Shown: positions 1 through 12,762 of the stretch, in pieces
Position numbering within the stretch: position 1 is the stretch's first letter
Layout of the letters: each line of letters starts with the position of its first letter
Assembly (NCBI GenBank): GCA_948567375.1
Contig: OX419757.1
Span: forward strand, 28,892,001-28,956,000
Source: Lunularia cruciata
Taxonomy: Eukaryota; Streptophyta; Marchantiopsida; Lunulariales; Lunulariaceae
Length of the DNA stretch: 64,000 bases
Direction of reading: 5' to 3'
Translations under genes and position numbers: made by a program
Notes under the pieces: model-generated
Told to the model about the DNA's origin: nothing
What the model saw: only the letters and a program-made list of their open reading frames with translations
Database searches by the model: none

Positions 1-1874
1 CCCTTGTTAGTTGATCTTCAATCAATTTAGCATGTGTTTTCCCTCTTGCTGGTACAAATGGTCACCTAGTGAAAGTACTTGTCATGGCCTTAGGCAAGAT
101 TCAAATTATTTTTGGCCAAAATTTAAAATGTCTTTGCTTTAGCATAACCATTTCATGGTCAAATTCCTTTGACTAACAATCCTTTTTAGCATAGTTCCTT
201 TGGCTTAACTCTTAATCTTTCTAAAGATGAAGACACTTTCCAATTAATTGAGCTCCTTCTCAATTTATAAAACAAATAAAATAATACAAAACAAAAGAAT
301 ACCTCTTCCAATATATGCAAAACCTATGGGCTAACTAAGTTGAAATGCAAGATGAACACTCTACGGGATGTACATTAGTGCGGGATGAATATAGTCTGGC
401 ATATTACAATAGTGAAATAGTTAGGTAGGAAATTAAGAGTAAGGTGGCACTTTGAATATGTTAGAGTTGTTATCTAGTAGAGAAAATGAAGGAGTAAGAG
501 CCATTGGCATTGATAGTGGTGGCACAAGAAGGAGACAACGGCCATAGTAGAAGTAGTGCTAGAGGATAGAAAATTTCTTTTTAGGTTTAGGTTGCTTAGT
601 ATAAAAGTGGTCTCATGCCACTAATTGTGGGTTCTTCCGCCTTGCTTCATAGTTCACTACTCATCATGAATCCTTTGTATTAGACCTTCTTGTAAATTAG
701 AGAGTGAGAGGTTAGGATTACTACTCAGTTCTTTAAGAGAACCCTACTTGATTGAGTTGATTTCATGTAATCATTTGAGGAGCTCACATGAGCTGAAGCT
801 ATTTCCAATCATGGTTGTAAGAGCTGATCTATGTGACTTTTTGCTCAATTAATCAATGCAGCAATGTTATAAAGAAAATCCATTTATCTACTATGATGAT
901 TGAGGGTTGAGTTTGGTCTTTAGACTATGAATGTGAACTATGTGTAGTGGTGTTATGCTTGTTGCTATGCTCATTGCACCGTTCTGCATGTCATAGGGTG
1001 TTTTGAGTATTGCTTGTAGCATCTCACACCTTACCCAAAGGGTGACAACCAAGGAAGCCAAAGGGCTCACAAGGAGACAAACTTGTGAGTCATTTCCTGG
1101 GTTAAGTGTCCAAGGGTGAACCTTGTCCTGTAGTCAAGCTAAGATCACTATGGGATCTTTTCCCATAGACCATTACAAGAACTCTACCTGTAGACCATGT
1201 TGGGACTTTCACTCAGAGTTCCTTCCAAGCCAAGGGGAAGGCCAACCGTGCATGGACTATCTGCCACTCCCACCATTCCATAGCATCACATACTCTCAAC
1301 TATAGGATCAGACTAAACCACCAACATTTTTGGCACTGCTGTTGATTGATGTGTATGTGCTCTCCACTAACTTCTACAACACGCTCAGGCCATGCTTATT
1401 CAACACCAAATTGTGGGGATGTGGCTGTTCTCAATTTGAGCAAAGCATTATCTCCCATTCCCATAGGTCCTACAATTCTCAATGTAGGGGAAGCATAAGC
1501 ATAAAAAGTGAGGGAAAAGGAGCAAAATAAAAGTTTTGAAAATTCCAAGTACTACATAGAATGAAGAATAAAGTGGTATCAAGCACCATTATTGGATTAT
1601 AACTAAAAAAGAACTCTCTTATCTCTTCTTCAAGTCATTCATTCCTTCTTTATGCCAAAGCTCCTCCTAAAGGGTTTATAAAGGAACACTTAACCGATGT
1701 CAATGTAGAAGGTCTTTCTCTCATACTCATAATAAGTCATCTAGAGTTAGACCTTCTTCCATAATCAACACTATAATAGTAGAACTCTAATATAGAACAT
1801 CTCACTCTTTACTTGGAAAATATAAGTAGTACTCACAGAGCCTCATTCCCCTCACTAACTCCATCTCCAAGATC
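1..1874. other. AT-rich intergenic DNA, no gene seen
   Basis: No ORF longer than about 66 codons and no recognisable protein, RNA gene or LTR structure. A TATA-like run near 600 is followed by low-complexity AT-rich text. It may be an old decayed repeat, but I cannot name one. Confidence 0.5.
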
Positions 1875-1879
1875 ACTAA
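1875..1879. repeat. Left target-site duplication ACTAA
   Basis: The five bases ACTAA directly before the TG of the 5' LTR recur exactly at 7488-7492, directly after the CA of the 3' LTR. A 5-bp duplication is the normal Ty3/gypsy integrase footprint and fixes both element ends. Confidence 0.9.
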
Positions 1880-2293
1880 TGTAACAATATGGAGTTTAGC
1901 GACAAAGTTAGTCAGGCTCACAAAGTAGCACATAAGACAAATTAGCCTAGAATATTCCAAAAGTATCTAGGAAGCTTCTTGGGAAGCTTCCTGGCTAGCT
2001 TAGCTTGCACCTCAAGTAAGTAGCTTCTAGAAGGAAGCTTTTAGAAGCTTCCAACTAGCTTAGCTTGCACGCCAAGTAGGGGGCTTCTAGAAGGAAGCCT
2101 CTTGAGAAGCTTCCTAGTTAACTTGGCTTGCACTCTAAGAAAGCGGATTGAGGAAGCTTCTTGAGGGCCTTGTATGATACCTATAAATACCAAAGCCAAA
2201 GCTCATGCTAGGCATTTGGAGTTTTCTCTCATTCAAGTGTCCCAATGTGAGTTTCCATTCTCCTATTTCTCTCCTCGGATTTGCTCTTTTACA
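1880..2293 (+). repeat. 5' LTR of element 1
   Basis: Starts TGTAACAATATGG and ends TTTTACA. It contains about three imperfect tandem units with GAAGCTTC/TTCTAGAA palindromes and a TATA-like CTATAAATACC near 2180-2192. It is 414 bp long; the 3' copy is 48 bp shorter, mainly through loss of one U3 unit. Confidence 0.9.
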
Positions 2294-2306
2294 TTGGTAT
2301 CAGAGC
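2294..2306 (+). other. Primer-binding site of element 1
   Basis: TTGGTATCAGAGC directly abuts the LTR end. TGGTATCAGAGC is the usual plant retrotransposon primer site, complementary to the 3' end of initiator tRNA-Met. The intact element has the same site at 63617-63629 on the minus strand. Confidence 0.9.
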
Positions 2307-2564
2307 AGGAATGGGATGGATGGAATTTATGGACCACCAAATCCACTTCCACCAAACCATTGGGATTTTTGCGTCCAAATACTACCCAAGCATCATTTCA
2401 CACAATTCATTACCTCGCACTTTGGACAAGATTTTTTGCTTATGATCACTATATCTGAGGAACCCTTGGTGCTTCCGGTTGTAACTTATGGAGAACAGTG
2501 GACGTGTTGTTTCTATGTGTTAATAAATTAGATAGATTGGGAGTGGTATGATAGAGTAGCAACC

Positions 2565-3496
2565 ATGGTGGCAATACCCAATGTTATCCTTGCTATGCAG
2601 CAACAAATCGAGCACCTTACTCGATTGTTGGATGAACAAGATCTTTGACAACAAGAGCAGGTGGAGAGAGTACCAATTTGAGAAGGAGAAGATTGGATCA
2701 GATTCTCTAAACCCAAGGTATTTGAAGGCAAGAATCTTTTGGGTGCAATGGAGAATTTTTTGTTTGATTGTGAATGTTATTTTGAAGCTACCAATCTACA
2801 AGATGAGCAAAAATAGATTCTCTTGGCTTCTAGCCAATTGGATGGAGTAGCAAATCTATGGTGGAGATTCCAAGTGGAGCGAGCAAAACAAAAAATTGTT
2901 GCCCCAATCTTGACATGGGCAGAATTCAAGAACAAAAAATTGTTGCCCCAATCTTGACATGGGCAGAATTCAAGAGCGCAATAATTAGTTGGTTCCAAGT
3001 TATAAATGCCACACAAGCTGCACGGGATAAGTTGGTAGAGTTGAAATAGATTGGCTCTATAAGAAGTTACATCACGCAGTTCCAACACACTATCATGCAA
3101 ATTCCAGATATATTGGAAGGTGAAGCTCTAGATTAGTTTGTGAGGGGCTTGAAGGCGAGAACCAAATTAGAGGTAACCATGCAAGAGCCACAACACTTGG
3201 AGTAAGCCGAACGTTTTGATTCCTTGGTGGCAACAACTAGGTCTCGACCTCGACCTCCACAAAGCCTACCCATACACTACACACAAGTGGAGGAGCCATC
3301 ACCCATGAGATTGATGCCATTCAACAAAGACCACTTGGTATAGCAGATAGAGAGAAACTGTGACAAAATGGTGGTTGTTTTTGTTGTCACCAATTGGGGC
3401 ATCGTATTGCTGAATGTCCAAAATAGACAATCTCAACAAGTTGCCCAAGTGGAGGTCGTGGAACAAAATGATCAAGGAAATGAGGAATCCCAGTAG
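2565..3496 (+). pseudogene. gag pseudogene of element 1
   Basis: Begins ATG GTG GCA ATA CCC and is colinear with the intact 299-aa Gag at 62458-63357. An internal TGA appears within 30 codons and several more stops follow. The N-terminal helical part and the degraded CCHC knuckle near 3375-3420 can still be recognised. A 44-bp tandem duplication (2887-2930 and 2931-2974), absent from the intact copy, adds a further disruption. It ends at the same TAG context as the intact gag. Confidence 0.85.
2887..2974 (+). repeat. 44-bp tandem duplication in gag pseudogene
   Basis: Two adjacent identical 44-bp copies (2887-2930 and 2931-2974). The intact element has one copy of this stretch. Replication slippage or reverse-transcriptase slippage is the likely cause. 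Confidence 0.9.
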
Positions 3497-3522
3497 GAGA
3501 TTTTGAGCCGCCTACTAGAAGC

Positions 3523-6500
3523 TTGATTAGTTCCAATGGGATTAAAAGCTCGACCTATGCAAGTTTGCTTCACTTGCAAGGTGTGATATCTAATCGGGTT
3601 TGTAGGATTTTGGTTGATTTTGGAAGTTAAGAGAATTGCATGTCTATGCAAGTAGCAAAGGAATTGGGTATATCTATCAAGCCAATGATTGGAAGTAGTT
3701 TGATGATGGCGGATGGTAGAAAGGGTTCTGCATTCCGCACCTCGCATCCTTTTACCTTCAAGATTGGGAAGGAGTATTTGGAGTATATGAGGTTTGTAAT
3801 GGCACCTCTACACTATGATATCATTCTAGGTCTACCTTGGCTTGAACGTCATAAGGTTCAATTTGATTGGACCCAACACCAAATTCAAGTACAACACCAA
3901 GGTAGGAATTTCTGATCAGGTTGTTTGGCACCTCCGAGTAAGACATCTAAGAATAGTCAATCCCAAGATGGGAAGTTTGTCAAGAAGGTAGCCATAGAGC
4001 AAACCTTGAAGGAAGTAGAGTCCCAAGATGGAAATTTTGCCAAGGAGGCAACCATGGAGCAAGCTTGGAAGAGAGATGAGTCCCTAGAAGGGAAGTTTGT
4101 TAGTAAAGCAGCCATAGAACAAGCTTTGGAGGAAGATAAGTTTGTATTCGCGGTGTGGATCAAGCCGATTGCACAAGAACAATCTATGGAGGACCAAGAG
4201 CCTCATCAAGCAATGGTTAATTGGATAGTTAAGGAGTTTGTGGATGTGTTTTTGGATGATATGCCAACGGGATTACCCTTCGATTGAGGTATGCCCTTCA
4301 AGATTGAGTTATTGCCAAGGAGTACTCTAGTAAGTAGACCGATCTATCGGCTCTCACCAAAGGAGTTGGAGGAGTTGCAAACAACACTTACAAAGTTGTT
4401 GAAGAAGGACTTTATATGACATAGTACCTCTCCTTGGGGAGCACCGGTACTATTTGTTCCAAAGAAGGATGGAGGACTTTGTTTCTGTATTGATTATTGT
4501 GGGCTCAATAAGCAAACCATGAAGAATGCATATCCCTTGCCTCGGATTGATGACTTGGTTGATCAACTAAGTGGAGCATGCTAACTTTCCAAGTTGGATC
4601 TTGGCAGCGGCTATTGGCAAATTCCCATTGAGAGAGAGGATGTGCAAAAGACTGCCTTTTGTACAAGGTATGGGCATTTTGAGTGGAGAGTTCTATCTTT
4701 TGGACTCACTAATGCTCATGTAGTCTTCATGGATCAGATGCATTGGGTGTTTGGATGGACTATTGGATTGGTCAGTGGTGGTGTTCTTGGATGATATCTC
4801 AATTTATAGTAAGACAAAGGCATAACATGTGAATCATGTGCGAGAAGTCCTAAGACAACTACAAAAATGGAAATTTTATTGCAAGAACTCAAAGTGTGCC
4901 TTTTGGCAAAAGGAGATTACCTTCTTGGGTCATAAGATCTCCACAAAAGGGATCAAGATGGAAGAAGAGAAGATCAAGGCCATTACTGATTGGCCTACCC
5001 TGAAGGATGCTACAGAAGTACCGGCATTCAATGGATTGGCCAGTTTTTACCAACGGTTCATCCATTATTATGCTCATGTGGTTGCACCATTGACTGACCT
5101 CCTGGGAAAGAACTTGAGCTTCCAGTGGACCACTGAGCATGAAGAAGCATTCTAGAAGTTAAAGCATATGTGTCTTCAAGACCCATTCTTCAACCATATG
5201 ATCCTCTACTACCCTGTGTGGTTGATTTTGATGCTTCTAACTTTGCAATTAGAGTCGTGCTGCAACAAGAATTCCCAGATGGACTCTATCCCATTTCCTT
5301 TGTGTCTCACTGACTCAATACAGCTGAAAAAAACCACTTTGCTCAAGATCAAGAACAACTTGCAATGATATACGCCACCAAGGTATGGAGGCATTACCTC
5401 TTAGGGAAACAAGTGATCATGCAAACTGATCACAAACCATTGTTGCAGACCTTACACTTGGAACACATGAAGAGTCAACATCATTGATAGGAGGAACAAC
5501 TCCAACTATGTGACATCAAACTTGAGTACAAACCAGGTCGGTTCCATGTCATCCTTGATGCTTTATCACAACGACTTGATTTGAAGTCTCTTCCTCTCAT
5601 CACAACGGCAATTTCAACAATGTCAGTTGACTCCAAGGTCCAAAACAAGTTTTAGTCAGCTCTACACCAAGATCCCTTCTTCCAAATGGTACATGGTTGC
5701 CTTACGGCATGCAATAGGGAGTACAACACCTTCTCCATCAAGGAGGGCTTTTTATTCCATGAGGACCGGATCTATGTTCAACCTAAAGGTGATCTTTGAC
5801 TTGTGCGCCTTCAAGAAGCCCATGATTTACCCATCGCAGGTCACATAGGTGTGGACAAGACTTTTAGTACCCTCTAACGTCAATGGTGGTGGCCTAACAT
5901 GACACAAGATGTTCAAAAATTTGTCCAATCGTGTGAGAGCTACCAACATAACAAGGCTAGCAACCAAAAGCCGAGTGGACTCCTTCAACCACTTGCCATT
6001 CCATCTGCTTGCTGGGAGCATGTGAGCTTGGATCTCATCACATCCTTGCCAAAGACAAAACAAGAACACACCGTAATTGTGGTGTTTGTGGATTAGCTTA
6101 GTAAGCAAATCCACTTGGCACCAACCTGTGATACCGTGGATGCTCCAACCTTATCGCAAATCTGCTTCAACAATATCTTCAAGCATCATGGGATGCCATG
6201 TGTACTCATCTCCGACCGTGATCTTCAATTTATCGGGAAGTTTTGGCAAGCACTCTTCTAGATACTCGGCACCAAGCTTGCTTTGTCCACAACCTATCAT
6301 CCTCAAACTGATAGACAAACCAAACGTGCAAATCATACATTGGAGGATATGTTGCATGCCTTTGTCAATATCCACCATACCAATTGGGATGAATGTCTTG
6401 TAGCTGCATAATTTGCCTACAACAATTCCAAACAAGCAAGCACCAGATTTTCTCCTTTCTTTCTCAATTTTGGCCAAGATCCGCTTGTTCCATATTCTCT

Positions 6501-7187
6501 TCTTGCTCTCCCTCCATCTCAGGTTCCTCATACTTCCACATTCTTGACCACTATATCTCAATCTCTCCAAGAAGCCAAGTCTCACCTCCTTGTTGCTCAA
6601 AACCGCCAAAAACAATATGCGGATCACCATTGTTGTGATCTCACCTTTGAAATCGGTGATAAAGTCATGTTATCCTCTAGTAACTTCCCTCTCCCAATTG
6701 ATACCCAAGTTCGTAAACTTGCTCCTAATTGGATAGGACCCTTTGATATCATCCAAATTGTCTCTCTTATTGCTTATTGACTTACCTTGCCTTGTTACAT
6801 GCGTATCCATCCTATCTTTCATGTTTCCAAGTTGAAACCCTTTGTTCCTAACTCCGCTTCCTTTTCTTCTCGAGTCCAACCTCCCCCTCTTCCTTCCCCT
6901 ATCAATGATCATGAGGAGTACAAAGTTGATCATATCCTTGCATGTCGCCATATTCAACAAGGCCGTCGCCAACATACAGAGTACAAGGTCCTTTGGAAAG
7001 TGTATCCCCTCATGATGCCACATGGGAACCTCTTTCTCACCTCCAAAATGCACAAACGGCCATCCATGAATTTGAAGCTTCACTGGCGACGAGGATATCA
7101 CCAACTAGCGGCGGGGAAATATGTAACAATATGGAGTTTAGCAACGAAGTTAGTCGGGCTCACAAAGTAGCACATAAGACAAATTAG
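3523..7187 (+). pseudogene. pol pseudogene of element 1
   Basis: Colinear with the intact 1226-codon pol of the downstream element. Open stretches show the protease C-terminal motif GLPWL (near 3830), the repeat linker (3957-4140), RT (SGYWQIPI and FGLTNA blocks, 4594-4790), RNase H, the integrase zinc finger and core (5890-6400), and a degraded chromodomain (6910-7090). Numerous TAG, TGA and TAA codons and frameshifts separate these pieces. The catalytic RT segment is also frameshifted around 4750-4800. The reading frame runs into the 3' LTR, as in the intact copy. Confidence 0.9.
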
Positions 7188-7487
7188 CCTAGAATATTCC
7201 AAAAGTATCTAGGAAGCTTCTTGGGAAGCTTCTCGGCTAGCTTAGCTTGCACCTCAAGTAAGTAGCTTCTAGAAGGAAGCTTCTTGAGAAGCTTCCTAGT
7301 TAACTTGGCTTGCACTCTAAGAAAGCAACTTGAGGAAGCTTCTTGAGAAGCTTCTCAAGGGCCTTGTATGCTACCTATAAATACCAAAGCCAAAGCTCAT
7401 GCTAGGCATTTGGAGTTTTCCCTCATTCAAGTGTCCCAATGTGAGTTTCCATTCTCCTATTTCTCTCCTCGGTTTTGGTCTTTTACA
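7122..7487 (+). repeat. 3' LTR of element 1
   Basis: TGTAACAATATGG to TTTTACA, 366 bp, preceded by a purine-rich GCGGCGGGGAAAT tract (second-strand primer). It matches the 5' LTR with scattered substitutions and one fewer U3 tandem unit. Confidence 0.9.
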
Positions 7488-7492
7488 ACTAA
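7488..7492. repeat. Right target-site duplication ACTAA
   Basis: Exact copy of 1875-1879, directly after the 3' LTR. Confidence 0.9.
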
Positions 7493-9100
7493 GGAATGGT
7501 TTTTCTCTCCTCATAAACCTTTCCTTAAGTACTCACCAGATAACTAAGTTAAGTGCCTTTGTCACTTGATAAAAACCCAAATTTTTTCTAATTTGCCATA
7601 TGTAATAAATCTTGGTCAATGAGCTATCACATGGAATTTGGTCTCACATGCCTTCCCTTGGAAGATTCCAAGCATATTCACTAAGAAATTAGGACCTTCT
7701 CTAAATTCAAGTTGAATTATATTTCAAGGTAAGTGAAATCTAATTTACTTGACCTACCTCCACTACCAAAGATCACATAAATTATGAAGTCAATAAGAGT
7801 TCAACACTTCCTGCATACCAAGTCAATTTAGCCATACAAAGTCCAAGATGGAGTTCTTATTCCAATATAATCTCGTATAAAATTCCCTAATGAAATCTCA
7901 TACTAATATAATCTAATTTAAAATTTTATAGGGTCCAATTGAGTATCCAAAAATAAATATTAATCATTCCTTTTATGTACCTATACGAGCTTAGCTAGAA
8001 TTACATCTAATTTAGTTATACTAAGTTTAGCTAACTATAACTGTCTTAAAACCACAAAATGACTCAGGTGATTAATGTGCACCCTTTGTCATTACAATAC
8101 TAAAATGGGGAACTATATGACCAATTTAAGGATTTGTTGCATGATGTTGTGTTCAAAAGACTTAATTCTTTTTAATGGATTGAGAACTTTTTTTTATCCC
8201 ATATCCAATCATATTGTACTCATGGTGGTTGACGGACGATCCACTGAATTCCAAATATATGTCTTGTCACAAAATATACAAGTATATCATGAAAATTACT
8301 AGAGATAATTCTCCAAATCATTAGGAATGTTGACCAAATCATGCATTCAACTCTAATATACTAATCCTTTATATATCAACAATACTACCTATCATGAAAA
8401 GTGATTATCTCACTTATCTAATAAGTTGACATGGTGGCAATCTTGAAGTTGATACCTCCTTGGAGAATAGCTTGGTAATATAAAATTACATCCTTTAATA
8501 TTTTATCCATGGTGGATATCTAAAATGTCAAGTGTTTAAGCTTGTGAGGTGATAAAATCCTTGAATCCACTTGTCTCTTATATCAATCATCAAAGAATTA
8601 TATTCAAATTCAACTTCTTCCACACCATGACACTATTGTTATATAGAATGAAAGTAGAAAGACAGTCCAAATGAGGTTAGTATTGTGAACTTACCTCCCC
8701 TTAGAATACATACCTATGTGCATTTGCAATAAAAGCTTATATTTAGTAGTTTATGATTATTTCACTTGGTTACACCAAACTAACCTATATTAGTAAGTTT
8801 ATTACCAACAAGAGCTAATTCATCTTGGTTTGAGCCTAGATTAAACATCGGCGCTACAATTCTTATGTTTGCTATTGGATTGAACTAGTGGCTTACCCTT
8901 AACATGAGTAGAGAAATTAAGACTTAGGATAGACTTCTCATGCATGGTCTAATAAAATGATTTACTATGTATTAATCTGATTAGTCTATGGAGTACAATT
9001 AAGTCTTCTTTTTATTTTGTTGCTACTTGTAAAAGATGTCTCATCATTCACAAATCAATCACAATAATTTCATAACTCAACAATAGGTCTAAGGACAAGG
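7493..9100. other. AT-rich intergenic DNA
   Basis: No coding, RNA or mobile-element structure that I can support. The longest ORF (75 codons at 8075) has no recognisable features. Confidence 0.5.
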
Positions 9101-9109
9101 TCAAAGGTA

Positions 9110-9196
9110 TCTTGATTTTTGCGTGTTATCCTTGCACAGGGGCCATGCTAATCTTCTCTGTATTGTTCCAATTTTATCAGATGTACCCAAAGGGAC
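9110..9196 (-). pseudogene. U6 snRNA pseudogene
   Basis: The minus strand reads as a U6-like RNA: GTCCCTTTGGG at its 5' end, then the conserved core (near-perfect match through the ACAGAGA box ATACAGAGAAGATTAGCATG and the AGC triad) and the following CACGCAAAAATC block. Substitutions in the 5' stem-loop (TTTGGGTA instead of TTCGGGGA) and at other sites, a diverged 3' end without a terminal T run, and no clear upstream sequence element or properly spaced TATA box argue for a retro-copied or decayed copy. Confidence 0.8.
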
Positions 9197-9199
9197 ATC

Positions 9200-12100
9200 C
9201 GGTATACCTTAGGTTAGTAGAATATATCAACTTAAAACTTAAAATATACCTCATATCTTGGATAAATTACTAAAGTTCAAGAGTTTGAATTTGAGTTTCA
9301 ATCTTGGATAAACTCCTTTTTAGTACTACTCAAAATCCCTTCTTTGTTGGACTTCCAAAATTACACCCAACTAAAAACCACTGATTAAGGTTTTCTACTC
9401 ATGGGTTTGGTGCAAACTTGGTAACTTTTTATAGCTCTTATCAAGGGCTTTCAAAATACCAAGAGTGTCAATTTTGGACATTAAGTGCACTGGTTATACT
9501 CCAAACTTGGATATAAAATGCACTAGTAGGACTTAAAAAATAAGTGTGTTTCATTATTGAGTCAAGGACTAAAGTCTAAAGTTTGGAGACAATAAGAATT
9601 GGATTAGGTGTTAGTCATATACATCCTTCTATACTTGTGATGATTTAAGCTTGTTAGAACTATCTTGAAATAGGATACTAATCTTAGGCCAAGCATACAT
9701 TTATTCTAAAGAATATATCCCTAGAATTTAGGTGTAACTCTAGATATCTAGAAGTTTCTTTCTTTTATTGACGGTGAAAAATACCATCACCCCTTGATAC
9801 TCAAGCACTTGGGATAGTCTTTCATATTGTGAGAACCATCTTTATAAAATATTTTGAGTTAGGCAAAGATTACATTAAACTACCTTGCATCCAAGTACAT
9901 TTATTTTTAAACATATGGAAGGTCTGATCTTTCTTATCAAAATTTGAGATATGAGATCCAATTGGAGCCTATAGAATTTAGCTTACAATTTCTCATCTCA
10001 AATTGAGCTATAGGTTTTCCAAGGTAAATTTTTGCACACAAAAGATATGATGTTGTGGTAGTTGTAATACTTAGACTCTACAAAGATATCCAATACTTCC
10101 TATCTCATTTTCCCTTTGAATTTAAATTTGGAGCTTAATCATAACAAAATAGCATATTTTTAACATCTTTGTCCTCGTATAGATTGCAAAGTAAAATTAT
10201 TATGAGTAAATATGAAGTCAAAGTTAAAAATATTTTTAAAAAAATGATTTAAAGTAGAATAATAATTTGCAAAAAAAATATTAGAGTGCATATTATGCTT
10301 ATGTTTCCTTTTCTCTACACAATGAAGAGTATATATCTTCAATGCCTCTTCCAAACTATTTGCAATGAGTAACTTGCATGTCCTACAAATCATAATGTGC
10401 AAGATCTTATACTATTGATATTGCTTGCATATCTCATCAATTTCAAGTGACTTGGATAAGAATGCAAATCAGAGTTCCGTTCTAGCTACTTGAATAATTT
10501 GCAAGTAAGATCCATTCATTTAGTCCTCATTGCATGTCTAAAATGCTTGCTCTTTGGCCCTTCAACTCACATTTTTCTCATTTTGGATAAGGTCTTCATG
10601 CTTTTGTTCCAAAGCTCAGAATATTGAGTATGAAATGCTCATTCATATATTTTATAACCAAAAACCTTACCCTACCTACAATGACAGCAATAAACAACCA
10701 GCAATTTGGTCTTCTCTAGAGATTACCTTAGCTTGATCTCTTAAATCTATCAAAAGTGCCTTTTTCAAATCCCACATCTTACAAAGTCCTTTCTCCAAGA
10801 AATATTAGAACTAGTATTTTATCTTTTTTATGTAATGCATATATAAAAAGTTGTTGGCCCAAATTTTTCTTAGTTGATAAAATCTAAAACAAAGTACAAG
10901 TAAAGATTCAAATAAAATTAAACTTGATCAACATATCCAACTTTGCTACTAAAGTATATTCTCATTGAGAATATAATAAAAATAACTATTATCATCAATC
11001 GCATCAATTGTTTCTTGGATGCTAATCTACACTCCATATCCACCATCATAATATTGTGTGAAGGATGTCCTATATACATACACATATGGTCTATTGGAGG
11101 TATCCAATTCTAAGTGGTTAAAAAAAATTAAAAATTTATAGTTTAACTTTAATTTCTAAGTAAGTAATTATTATTTAAAATAATCATAAGATAAGATAAA
11201 GATAGTACTATTTTAAAAGAGCTTGCAAGAGTGAGTAACATCCATTTTGAATGCATTGACTTGGTATTAGTTTTAAATATTTAGCTTTCAAAAGGAGTTG
11301 AGAACTCTTGAGTACACATGCCTTTCTTTTGTAGATTTTCTATAGTCCAAGGACATCCAAATATATTTAAGAAATCCTTGATTCAATTCATTGGTCAAGA
11401 CAAGATCATATGCTTATGGGAATTATTCTCATGAGCTTGGATTTCCTCTTAGACTTCTGACTTTAGAACAATTTTTCCTAGTAACTTTAGTTAATATATT
11501 AATTTATGTGAAAGAATTTCATGAATATATAAACAAATGAACAAGTTTTCAAGTGAGTAATTTTTGAATGTTAAAGGTATATGGATTTTTAACCTTAAAG
11601 GAAGTATCATAGAGTTTTATTCTTTGCCTTAATGTATGATACAATAATATAACTTCCAACAAAGGTTCATATGAATTGAGAGATAGGCCAGCTTATAGTT
11701 TACTCTCACCATCTAATCTGCAAGGGAGCTTCCACAATTCTTGTTTGATCACCAGATCTTTAAAGAGAGCAAATTGTTATACCTGGGACTCTTGACATAG
11801 AACATACCCAAGTTATTTATCACCAAATAGCATTGTTTTTTTGCTATATGAATGCTAGATTTTTTTCAACTTCATTAAGTTTCTATTGCTCTTCCTTGTT
11901 GTAACTACATAGTGTTGACCAAGTTGCAATATATCAGTAAGAAATAGGTTTTTAGCATAATGATATGATTCAAAAATGGTTAGATATAAAAAAAAAGTGT
12001 CACAATGATCACTATCATAATTTTTAACCTCTTAGGAAAAAACTACTCCTAGAAGAGTACAATGATACCCAAAAAGTTCATTACAAAAGGATAACAAAGA

Positions 12101-12760
12101 AAATCATAATCACAAAGGGTAAATTTCAACTAAAATCTAAAATTGATGATTTAGTAAGATGCAAAGAAGCTATCTCACTTTGTAGATTCCTACTCCAAAG
12201 AACAATGTTCAACTCTTCCACAAAGGCATGCATTCCTATAGAGAGTCTTTGCCTCAATGACCAACCATTGTCTTTGCTTTTATTGAATATTGCCAATATT
12301 ATAACTATACTTAGCTTATTTTACTTACCCATTAGCATTTTGCCAACTCATCTATTAACTCGATATTATTACATCTTATTTAGATATATCAAAATCTCCC
12401 ATCATTCACTCATCCAACAAGTACATTGTTTGAGATTGATTGCACAAACATGATTAACACTTTTAGTAAATAGAAAACATGATCTTCAATATAGTCACTT
12501 TCTATATCATCTTTGATTGTCTCAAAGATGATATAGATGATGAATTTTATTTCCTTGATTGCAATAGACCAAAAAATCTATCTTTAAAATGCACTACAAG
12601 GATTAAAAGAAAAAGGATATATGGTAAAAAAATGTAAGAGAAGGTAATGTGAATTCATTTATGAATGTATTTTCCTTGAATATGAAAAACTGAAGTTTAT
12701 ATCTTGTTTTAGAAATAATTTCTAGAATTTCATAAAAGCATAATACATAACCTAAGAAGA
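9200..12760. other. AT-rich intergenic DNA
   Basis: Only short ORFs typical of AT-rich noise. No repeats or RNA genes recognised by eye. Confidence 0.5.
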
Positions 12761-12762
12761 AA

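Larger units (their letters stand above)
1880..7487 (+). mobile_element. Decayed Ty3/gypsy chromovirus (element 1)
   Basis: A complete LTR retrotransposon skeleton: 5' LTR, initiator-Met-tRNA-type primer site, gag, pol (protease, RT, RNase H, integrase, chromodomain), purine-rich tract and 3' LTR, flanked by ACTAA duplications. It is colinear with the intact element at 58410-64000 but carries many stop codons and frameshifts. Many differences from the intact copy look like C-to-T or G-to-A changes, including at CpG (for example CGA to TGA), as expected after long methylation-driven decay. The LTRs have diverged in sequence and in length (414 versus 366 bp), so the insertion is old. It cannot make its own proteins. 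Confidence 0.95.

Noticed and set aside
9110-9196. Functional U6 snRNA gene
   Set aside because: Stem and 3'-end substitutions and absence of an upstream sequence element, TATA spacing and terminator T run favour a pseudogene.
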